A stretch of 11,453 nucleotides of DNA from Planctomycetaceae bacterium. GTDB lineage: Bacteria > Planctomycetota > Planctomycetia > Pirellulales > Thermoguttaceae. The translations under genes were made by a program, and so were the position numbers. Below the pieces are notes generated by a model. It made no database searches and had not been told where the DNA came from. It saw only the letters and a program-made list of their open reading frames with translations. How positions within the stretch are numbered: the stretch's first letter is position 1; each line of letters begins with the position of its first letter. Where the stretch lies: positions 1-11,453 of the forward strand of contig JAIRYX010000292.1 in assembly GCA_031267635.1 (NCBI GenBank). Reading direction: 5' to 3'. Positions 5,331-11,453 of the stretch are shown here, in pieces.

Positions 5331-7604
5331 TTACAACTTAAAGCTGAAAATTTCTGTAATCGTCCGCCATGCACGAATTGCGAGCGTTTGCGGGGCAACG
5401 TGGATTTTGGCGCGTCCGGTCATACCAACTTTAATCAATGGATTCTCTGCCGAAATTAACGTGTTATCGAAATCAAGATCAAGCAGAACATTAACGCGAT
5501 ACGACGGCGAGCTGGGTTTTTCAAGACCTTCGGGCGTGGACGATGTGGCAATTTCTCCCTTGCCTTTTACTGTCAATTGAATCGGAATTGACGCCATCTG
5601 ACGATGTTCAATGTCAATGACGTCACCATGAAACGTTCTGCCGGGAAGTTCTTCAAATTTCATTTCTACCCGTTGTCCTTTGGCGATAAAATCAATTTTC
5701 GACTGATTAACAATAATAACCACTTCCACTTTTTTCGGATCGCCGATTTCGCAAAAAAGCGTACCGGGTTCAAGCGTCGCACCGAGATTTTGCGGATTTT
5801 CCAATGGTGTTCCCCACCATGACGGCAAAAAGCCCTCTTCCGATTGTTCTTTCAGTCGCCGCCATTCCGGCGGGATGATCGTTCCGGAAATTGGAGACGT
5901 AAGTTTTAGTTTATTCATTTCGTCTTGTAGTTCAAGTTTTTGCATGCGGTACGTTTCAATCTCGCGTTTTTTCGCGGGAATACTCGACACAACCGATTCG
6001 TCATTGTATTGTTGACGTTCAAGAATCTCCAGTTCCATTTGGGCGATTTCTTCACGGCTCTTTGCTGTTTCCCATTCCAATTCTAAATCTTTGTTGCGCA
6101 GCGACGCCAATGTTTTTCCAGCCGGAACCTGCTGACCGGATTTGACATGAATCCCCACCAACACGCCGCCTTTCGACGGAACATAAATTTGCGAGGAATT
6201 GCGCTGCAGCATCACCGTCATCGGACCATAAACATTATACGATAACGGACAAAATAAAATAAACGCGATAATACCAAACAAAACCGCTAACGATAAAAAC
6301 AATCGTACTCGTTTCACTTTGTAGATTCTCCCCGGAACCCAGAAAAATTTGACAATTTTGACAATCGGCATCACAAGCAAACCGTACAGCGACATCGCCG
6401 CAATGACTTGACCAATGATTTTGAGACCAATCGGTTCAAACACTTTGTAAATAAAAAACAAAATCGACGCCATCACCACCCATCGGTAACACACGGCGGC
6501 GACCGTGTAAAACGCGAATAACATTTGATTTCGTTTCGGCAAAAACGGATCATCCGGCTGCTCCATGCCGAGAAACCATTCCATTGATTTTTTTGAAAGA
6601 ATTTTGGTCGCTTTTTGTCGAAGATTCGGAATTTCAATCATGTCCGCCAGAATATAATAACCGTCATATCGCAGTAGCGGATTGATATTGAAAATAATAG
6701 TGCTGACCGACGACACGAACATTACGTTCAAGCAAAGGTAATTGAACAATCCCGGCTGCGAAAACCACCAAAGAAACGTGCAAATCGACGCGATAAAACA
6801 TTCGACATAAACGCCCGCCGCACCAATCATCGCGCGTTTCCATTTACTCGGAAGCATCCATGAGTCGGAGACGTTTACATAAAGACACGGCGTTAGAACC
6901 AACAACATCACTCCCATTTCATGGCACTCGCCGCCGAAATGTTTGCAGGTAACTCCATGTCCAAATTCGTGAATAATTTTCGTTATGCCGAGCGTCAAAC
7001 TCAATAAAAAGATATTTTTTACGCCGAAAAATTCTCGAAATTCCGGAAGTTTCGAGCGGAAATAATCAAATTCAATCATAACTAGCGATAAAGCCGTCAG
7101 GCATGTCGCAAGCGTCAGAAAGACGACAACAGGATGAAACATGAATCGAAATTTCGGTTCCAACCATGTCAGCAGGCGATCGGGATCGAATCCTTTGAAA
7201 CGCACCGAGAGAATATTGCTGACCGTCGCCCAAAGCATTTCTTTCTTTTTCTTATCGCCGCGTTTTTTGAGTTGATGCCCTTGATTCGGCACGGCGGCGA
7301 TAATCAATCCGCTTTGATGCAACTGTCCGGTAAAACTTTGCAATTCTTCTAACGTAATTTTTTGCGGTGGAAAATCTTGTTCGAATTTTTCCTTCACTTC
7401 GTCGAGACTTCGCGTCCCGTCGAGCATCTGCAAAATCGCATATTCTTCTTCTTGAAACCGAAAATATTTTGAACCGATAGGGTCTTTGACCACCCAATAA
7501 CTGCGTCCGAGATACTGCTGTTTTTTTCCCACAACATCGGGACGTACCTTAATCGGCAGTTTGCGTGCGGAACTGGAAACTAAACTATCAGCTAATGTAA
7601 CCAT
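5331..7604 (-). CDS. Membrane M50 metalloprotease fused to PqqD-like and HlyD-like domains
   Basis: A 757-residue polytopic inner-membrane protein. Residues about 30-105 look like a PqqD-type winged helix (FRFQEEEYAILQMLDGT, then LDEVKEKF), a fold used to bind peptide substrates. Hydrophobic segments occupy about 155-450 and include the zinc motif HEFGHG (His212, Glu213, His216) and NPLLRYDGYY (Asp314 as likely third ligand), the M50 signature. From about 465 to 740 it resembles a HlyD/RND-type adaptor: a lipoyl-like half (VPSKGGVLVGIHVKSGQQVPAG), a short coiled coil (about 505-567), the second half (LTSPISGTI) and a beta-barrel. It probably faces the periplasm with its C-terminal part. Members are usually annotated as site-2-protease-like or efflux adaptor proteins, and the real substrate is unknown. 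The gene starts with ATG at 7604 without a clear Shine-Dalgarno site. A second HlyD-like protein is encoded upstream. Confidence 0.9.
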   Translation of the reverse strand: MVTLADSLVSSSARKLPIKVRPDVVGKKQQYLGRSYWVVKDPIGSKYFRFQEEEYAILQMLDGTRSLDEVKEKFEQDFPPQKITLEELQSFTGQLHQSGLIIAAVPNQGHQLKKRGDKKKKEMLWATVSNILSVRFKGFDPDRLLTWLEPKFRFMFHPVVVFLTLATCLTALSLVMIEFDYFRSKLPEFREFFGVKNIFLLSLTLGITKIIHEFGHGVTCKHFGGECHEMGVMLLVLTPCLYVNVSDSWMLPSKWKRAMIGAAGVYVECFIASICTFLWWFSQPGLFNYLCLNVMFVSSVSTIIFNINPLLRYDGYYILADMIEIPNLRQKATKILSKKSMEWFLGMEQPDDPFLPKRNQMLFAFYTVAAVCYRWVVMASILFFIYKVFEPIGLKIIGQVIAAMSLYGLLVMPIVKIVKFFWVPGRIYKVKRVRLFLSLAVLFGIIAFILFCPLSYNVYGPMTVMLQRNSSQIYVPSKGGVLVGIHVKSGQQVPAGKTLASLRNKDLELEWETAKSREEIAQMELEILERQQYNDESVVSSIPAKKREIETYRMQKLELQDEMNKLKLTSPISGTIIPPEWRRLKEQSEEGFLPSWWGTPLENPQNLGATLEPGTLFCEIGDPKKVEVVIIVNQSKIDFIAKGQRVEMKFEELPGRTFHGDVIDIEHRQMASIPIQLTVKGKGEIATSSTPEGLEKPSSPSYRVNVLLDLDFDNTLISAENPLIKVGMTGRAKIHVAPQTLAIRAWRTITEIFSFKL

Positions 7605-7702
7605 AAATCTTTTATTGATATTGTGTTTTACGAGAGACTTACCGATCTAAATTTTTTCAAAATTTAATCAGAAACTAATCTTTCACAACCTTTCACGTTT
7701 TT

Positions 7703-7726
7703 AAAACCCGCTCTGTGAACGGTTTT
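7703..7726 (-). terminator. Weak candidate terminator after the ankyrin gene
   Basis: Read on the minus strand, AAAACC at 7726-7721 pairs with GGTTTT at 7708-7703 around a 12-base loop, followed by a few A and T bases only. The stem is short and the T-tract is poor, so ankyrin transcripts may well read through into the protease gene 133 bases further on. Confidence 0.3.
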
Positions 7727-7736
7727 ACCATTTTTT

Positions 7737-8720
7737 TCATTTAGGTTCATCTGTTTCTAACTCTTCTACAATGCGGAGGAAATTTCTGACTTCTTCTCTG
7801 AAAGCAATATCAAGAGCTGTTCTATCATCGTTGTTTTTTACATCGACATCAACAAGATATTTCGCAGCATCTAAATCGCCTCGCATTGTCGCAAACATAA
7901 GCGGAGTCCAACCATTGTTGCTTCTTGCATTAACTTCTGTCCCATACTCAACCAATAAGTCCAAAATCGCAAATTCCAAAAAGCCGGAATCATCGGAATA
8001 ATATCCTACCGCAGAATGAATCGGAGTATTGCCGTCATTATTTTTCGTGTTTACACCAGCCCCTTTTACAACAAGATATTTGACAATCTCGAAATTATGG
8101 CGTTTAATCGCATTGAAAAGCGGTGTTTTACCATCTTTGTCTTTGGCGTTAACATCTGCACCGTTCTCAATCAAAATTTTCAACACGTCAATATGAGAAT
8201 TATTTGCCACCGCTAAAAGAAGCGGAGTACCATAATCATTTCTGGCATTTACATCTGCACCGTTCTCAATCAACAATTTCAGCACGCCAACATCGGGATT
8301 ACATGCCGCATAATGAATCGGAATATTGCCGTAAGTATTTCTGGCATTTACATCTGCACCGTTCTCAATCAAAATTTTCATCACGTCGATATGAGAATTA
8401 TTTGCCATCGCTACAAGAAGCGGAGCGCCGTAATCATTTCTGGCATTTACATCTGCACCTTTCTCAATCAACAATTTCAACACGTCAATATGAGCATTAT
8501 TTGTCACCGCTAAAAGAAGCGGAGTATTGCCGTAAGTATCCATTTTTGCGTTTATATTCCTCACTTGTTCGGCGAGTGTTTTTACTTCGTCGAGCGTGCC
8601 TGTTTCAAGTGCTCGCAAAAATTTTTCAACCGATTGAAAATCTCCTTCAAGTTGTAAAGGTTTTTCAACTTGCGATTTTTCTTTAACTTGCAAAAGTGCG
8701 TGCCATAATTTTTTCCACAT
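7737..8720 (-). CDS. Ankyrin-repeat protein
   Basis: A 327-residue protein made almost wholly of ankyrin repeats, from about 62 to 300 after a short helical N-terminus (MWKKLWHALLQV). The pattern DVLKLLIENGADVNARNDYGTPLLLAV recurs, giving about seven to eight units of 33 residues; the repeats near 75-195 are nearly identical and the later ones have diverged. Ankyrin repeats bind other proteins; there is no signal peptide or membrane anchor, so a cytoplasmic location is likely and the partner is unknown. I chose ATG 8720: AAGGA lies eight bases ahead of it, and the longer frame back to 8849 runs through a dispersed intergenic repeat. The gene is visibly more AT-rich than its neighbours. It lies between two envelope-adaptor genes on the same strand. 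Confidence 0.9.
   Translation of the reverse strand: MWKKLWHALLQVKEKSQVEKPLQLEGDFQSVEKFLRALETGTLDEVKTLAEQVRNINAKMDTYGNTPLLLAVTNNAHIDVLKLLIEKGADVNARNDYGAPLLVAMANNSHIDVMKILIENGADVNARNTYGNIPIHYAACNPDVGVLKLLIENGADVNARNDYGTPLLLAVANNSHIDVLKILIENGADVNAKDKDGKTPLFNAIKRHNFEIVKYLVVKGAGVNTKNNDGNTPIHSAVGYYSDDSGFLEFAILDLLVEYGTEVNARSNNGWTPLMFATMRGDLDAAKYLVDVDVKNNDDRTALDIAFREEVRNFLRIVEELETDEPK
8142..8537 (-). repeat. Four near-identical 99-bp units inside the ankyrin gene
   Basis: Units begin at 8142, 8241, 8340 and 8439, exactly 99 bp (33 codons) apart, and share long identical DNA stretches such as CATTTACATCTGCACC and GTTCTCAATCAA. Identity at silent positions points to recent duplication or gene conversion. 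Confidence 0.85.
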
Positions 8721-8752
8721 TCGTTTTTTCCTTAAATTCAAAGATTTGCAAG

Positions 8753-8829
8753 TTATACTCCTCGCACTTTTAAATTCGGATTCCATTAAAAAAGGGACAT
8801 TTAAGGACAAGAAGGACTTTGGGGCATGA
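8753..8829. repeat. Dispersed intergenic repeat, copy B
   Basis: Same element as at 5093-5169 and in the same orientation, starting TTATACTCCTC. Its right half carries GGGACAT, AAGGACAAGAAGGACTTTGGGG, which links it to the GGAC-type motifs of the other gaps. On the minus strand it supplies the apparent upstream extension of the ankyrin reading frame, which is why I reject that extension. Confidence 0.8.
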
Positions 8830-9241
8830 AATTTCATATCCCAGCGCATTGGCGGAAACGTGATCCGTTATTACTTCAATAGAAAATTATTTCATATTTA
8901 TTCATGCGAATTTTTTGTTTTCCGATGGTAATGTAACTGACCATACCAAACCGTATTTCCACCTATTTTAACAAAACAACTTCGATAGCAAAAAGCCCCT
9001 CACACATTCCAAACCTCGTTGAATTGTTGATTCATTATACGTATTCTTATTTCCCGTTCGCATATTGAAGAAAATTTTCTTCTCTTCGATATTCATCAAA
9101 TCAAAATGTCGGGATTTTATTTTATTAATCTTTATAAAAAAGAGGAATAATGACGTTATGAGGTTGGTGAGTGGAAAACCTTTTTGCTAATGAGGTTATT
9201 TTATTCGGAAAATTAGGTGGAAATATAGATGCTTACCTTTG
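8830..9241. other. AT-rich intergenic region between adaptor and ankyrin genes
   Basis: No gene is seen; only frames of about 10 to 14 codons follow the AGAGGA at 9141-9146. A perfect 16-base palindrome, GAAGAAAATTTTCTTC, occupies 9067-9082. A 12-base inverted pair, TATTTCCACCTA at 8954-8965 and TAGGTGGAAATA at 9214-9225, brackets most of the region. Either could be an operator or a remnant element, but AT-rich sequence makes such matches easier by chance. Confidence 0.45.
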
Positions 9242-10585
9242 TTACTTTAAATGAATCGCCAGATCCACAAAGTCGCCTTCTTTCAGCAGCCAGTAACCGT
9301 TGATATTGCGGTTTGTTACTTCAATTTCCGTTTGAAACTCTTTCATGTCGTTATAGCTTGACGCGGCGTAACGGACAAAACCATCAAAGTTCTCTTTTTG
9401 ACCGTTGGGATAACTTGCCGTTACCGTAACTTTTTTTTGGTCAATATCTTCCGGACGGAGTTTTTTTCCGTCCACCGTGCAGGCAATTTTCAACTTATCA
9501 AGCTGCGCGACTTCCGCAATCGGATCGCCTTCCCGCAAATAACTTCCTTCCTGTGTGACAACGTTAATGACCATCGAATTAAACGGCGTTTTCACGCGGC
9601 GAAGGGCAAGCTGCGTCGATGCAACAGCGACTTCCTGTTCTTGAACCTTGACTTCCTGCCGACGAGTATCTTGATCCGATTGCGTTTTTTCTATGTCCAG
9701 CAAGGATTGATCGCGCTGTAAAACTAATATGTCAACTTCCGCCGGAGAAATTGCCTGAGGAGTCCGGGCGCTGATTTCGTAAGCGCGATCGACACTTCGC
9801 TGCGCGGTTTCATATTTTTTCTGCGCACTACGGATATCAATATCTTTTGCCGCTTCTTCTTTTGCGACTTTCAATTTTATCGTCGCAACTTCGTATTGTG
9901 CTTTCGGATATTGATCATCAATTAAACAGATTTGTTGTCCTTTATACAAAATCACTCCGCGAACTAAATCAACCCAAACCGGATCGCCTGCGGAATTTTT
10001 CACGAGTTTGCCTTGTTTATCATATTTCGGCGTTTGCAGTTGTAGCACGTTTCCGCCAATCGGCGCGCTGAGTCGCGAGACTTTGTCGTATTCCACTTTT
10101 CCGCGAGTTAAAACATCGTCACCGTTAATGACAGTCAAGTTCTCTGCCATACGTTCAGAAGAATATCCGCCCAAACCGCTTGTTGTTTCCATACCGAAAC
10201 CTTGAGACGCAACAGAAAGTTCCGTATTGTATTTGTTGGCGGTGTATGTGTTGGAATTTCGCTCTGACAATAACGGAACTGTCGGCGTTTGGTTGTCGAT
10301 GTTATTTTCCTGATCAACAAGATCCGGATCGGGAACGTCCAAAAGATATTCCCCTTTGGGAGCAGAAGAATTTGTCGGAACGCGAGACGCTGTGTTGTTC
10401 CCTACAACATCAGTTTGCGGTTCATCGGACTGCTTCGTGTAAACCACCGGCTTCACCGAAGCTTGTACCGACTCTGGAATTGGCACGTTTCGCCATGACG
10501 CATGGCTCAAATCGTCGATCCTCGCGCCGCTTTGCGGATCGGCAAATTGCATTGAAGTGACAAGAACTAATGTGGGTAGTATCAT
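9242..10585 (-). CDS. HlyD-like periplasmic adaptor protein
   Basis: A 447-residue protein with a short hydrophobic start (residues 2-11) that may be a weak signal peptide, followed by about 130 residues rich in Asn, Thr and Ser with no recognisable fold. The adaptor part runs from about 150: a first lipoyl-like half (VSRLSAPIGGNVLQL, about 169-225) that is lengthened by an insert (about 186-206), a coiled-coil hairpin (about 228-330), the second half (RVKTPFNSMVINVVTQEGSYLREGDPIAEV, 330-359) and a beta-barrel to the end. Such proteins link an inner-membrane pump to the outer membrane or cell surface. No pump, ABC protein or TolC-like channel lies in the window; the nearest candidate partner is the M50-HlyD fusion downstream. 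The start is set by AGGAGG six bases ahead of the ATG. Confidence 0.88.
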   Translation of the reverse strand: MILPTLVLVTSMQFADPQSGARIDDLSHASWRNVPIPESVQASVKPVVYTKQSDEPQTDVVGNNTASRVPTNSSAPKGEYLLDVPDPDLVDQENNIDNQTPTVPLLSERNSNTYTANKYNTELSVASQGFGMETTSGLGGYSSERMAENLTVINGDDVLTRGKVEYDKVSRLSAPIGGNVLQLQTPKYDKQGKLVKNSAGDPVWVDLVRGVILYKGQQICLIDDQYPKAQYEVATIKLKVAKEEAAKDIDIRSAQKKYETAQRSVDRAYEISARTPQAISPAEVDILVLQRDQSLLDIEKTQSDQDTRRQEVKVQEQEVAVASTQLALRRVKTPFNSMVINVVTQEGSYLREGDPIAEVAQLDKLKIACTVDGKKLRPEDIDQKKVTVTASYPNGQKENFDGFVRYAASSYNDMKEFQTEIEVTNRNINGYWLLKEGDFVDLAIHLK

Positions 10586-10591
10586 TTGATT

Positions 10592-10597
10592 CCTCCT
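10592..10597 (-). promoter_or_regulatory. Perfect Shine-Dalgarno site of the adaptor gene
   Basis: AGGAGG on the minus strand, six bases before the ATG at 10585. It is the strongest ribosome binding site in the window and fixes the start. A TTGACA at 10635-10630 lies upstream without a good -10 partner. Confidence 0.8.
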
Positions 10598-10602
10598 TTA
10601 AG

Positions 10603-11066
10603 GTTTCAGATTCCAAATACCAGTTTTCATGTCAAAGCACGTCGAAGAAATGAAATCCTGATATTTTTCAAAATTATTTTACAAACTTTGTTGAAAAAAA
10701 CTAAACCATTAAGCAATACGAACAGTTTCAGAACCTTTTTTCGCAATTCTTTTTTGCGGAGATTTTTCAATAAAACCGAACCGTACAGTTAATGATATTT
10801 AATGTTCCAATTCAACAGGACAAGCAACGTCGAGAACACATAAAAATTCCGCTTGCGTATTTCTTGCACAACTCCACATGTTGAATGGAACGGAAATAAC
10901 ATAACGCCGCATTTGCGACTTTAAACCAAAATACATTTCTCTTTGAAAAATTTTAACTATTCAGCTACCACGTGCGGATTTACTTGGCTTGGGTAACTGA
11001 CACCATATGTTTTCTATTGCGCTTTCAAATATTGTCCCCCGAAAACGAAATAATCAGAAAATTTGT
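10603..11066. other. Intergenic region upstream of the adaptor gene
   Basis: No gene is supported; a 68-codon plus-strand frame at 10586-10792 begins on the Shine-Dalgarno of the opposite gene and is low in complexity. The sequence is AT-rich. TAACTATTCAG at 10954-10964 matches the arms of the inverted-repeat element at 5188-5312 but has no inverted partner before the window ends, so it may be a solo end or a remnant. Confidence 0.45.
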
Positions 11067-11120
11067 ACACAGATGATTAGTTGCAAATCTGCGTAAATCA
11101 CTGTAATCAGCGTTATCTGC
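11067..11120. repeat. Decayed short-period repeat of the 'ATCTGCGTAA' kind
   Basis: ACACAGATGATT, AATCTGCGTAA, ATCACTGTAA, TCAGCGTTATCTGC follow one another with a loose period of about 10-11 bases. From memory, similar strings built on ATCTGCGTAATC/ATCACTGTAATC are scattered in many bacterial genomes; I cannot verify this here. It lies directly after the stop of the lectin-fold gene. Confidence 0.45.
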
Positions 11121-11135
11121 ATGCCGTTTAACGGG

Positions 11136-11453
11136 TCATTTTCTTACCGGAAGAACAATCACGTTATCAAATGTTGCATGGCGTTTGAATGTCCGCAAAC
11201 CGACGGAGCCTGCGGTTATCGGAGCGTCGTCGGTGTAAACGATTCGCAAACCGTTTTCGCTGTCTGCCGATTCGTGCATGCGGTTAAACCATACTTTGAT
11301 TTGAGAACCCCGCACTTCGACACGAATTTGATTCCATACATTCGGTTCGATTTTACATTCGAGTTTTTGCAGAGGATATGTTGCAAGCTGATTCCATTTG
11401 CCGTCGATGAATTTTCCCAAATACAGCGTCTTTTCATCAAAACCCGCATAATA
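11136..11453 (-). CDS. C-terminal end of a lectin-fold (LamG/DUF1080-like) protein, cut by the window
   Basis: The last 105 or so codons of a minus-strand gene that stays open to the window edge. The visible part (GKFIDGKWNQL, then NVWNQIRVEVRGSQIKVWFN, and the ending GSVGLRTFKRHATFDNVIVLPVRK) has the alternating strands and the closing 'G-x-V/I-G-L-R-T ... F-D-N-V/I' pattern of concanavalin-like carbohydrate-binding or 3-keto-disaccharide-hydrolase (DUF1080) domains. These are often secreted and act on or bind sugars. No start is visible: the triplet at 11420-11418 is an in-frame TTG (Leu), not a convincing start. Whether a catalytic domain precedes it cannot be seen. The stop TGA is at 11138-11136, and 550 bases separate it from the adaptor gene. 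Confidence 0.75.
   Translation of the reverse strand, partial: YYAGFDEKTLYLGKFIDGKWNQLATYPLQKLECKIEPNVWNQIRVEVRGSQIKVWFNRMHESADSENGLRIVYTDDAPITAGSVGLRTFKRHATFDNVIVLPVRK

Noticed and set aside
8721..8849. Upstream extension of the ankyrin protein by 43 residues
   Set aside because: It translates the dispersed repeat copy B; ATG 8720 has an AAGGA site at good spacing.
10586..10792. 68-codon plus frame
   Set aside because: Begins opposite the adaptor's ribosome binding site, is basic and low in complexity, and has no start signal.

Overview
The window reads as a stretch of a bacterial chromosome, most likely from the Planctomycetota. The main support is a membrane protein of a type I associate with planctomycetes, a fusion of a PqqD-like domain, an M50 metalloprotease and a HlyD-like adaptor. 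It lies near a second HlyD-like adaptor and a lectin-fold protein fragment. Coding sequence is only moderately GC-rich, genes are widely spaced, and the gaps are full of short repeats. The phylum call is an inference from gene content; there is no rRNA or other marker gene.

Left part, 1-2124. A 21-bp tandem array at the left edge is followed by a second, related 21-bp array. Then come a good promoter candidate and a larE-type sulfur transferase gene (+). The 600-bp gap after larE carries three 15-bp direct repeats, a long hairpin of the 'GGGCAGAC' type, a striking 126-bp array of six hairpin units with 21-bp period and changing arm sequences, and a further strong stem-loop.

Middle part, 2125-5330. 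An NtrC-type sigma-54 activator (+) has the variant GAFTDA in the sigma-54 contact loop and no sensor kinase beside it. Next is an uncharacterised 342-residue protein (+) with a near-consensus sigma-70 promoter and a Shine-Dalgarno site. The convergent gap after it holds one copy of a dispersed intergenic repeat and a 125-bp inverted-repeat element that looks like a miniature transposable element.

Right part, 5331-11453, all minus strand. In transcription order: the end of a lectin-fold protein (cut by the window edge), a HlyD-like periplasmic adaptor with a perfect Shine-Dalgarno site, an ankyrin-repeat protein built from nearly identical 99-bp units, and the PqqD-M50-HlyD membrane protein. 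The adaptor and the protease-adaptor fusion plausibly work together in processing or export across the envelope. The ankyrin gene sits between them, but the 520-bp gap in front of it argues against a single tight operon.

No tRNA, rRNA, CRISPR array or transposase gene was found. The most unusual signals are the hairpin arrays with 21-bp period and the dispersed GGAC-rich intergenic repeats. The protease/adaptor/ankyrin neighbourhood is the best candidate for an undescribed functional unit.
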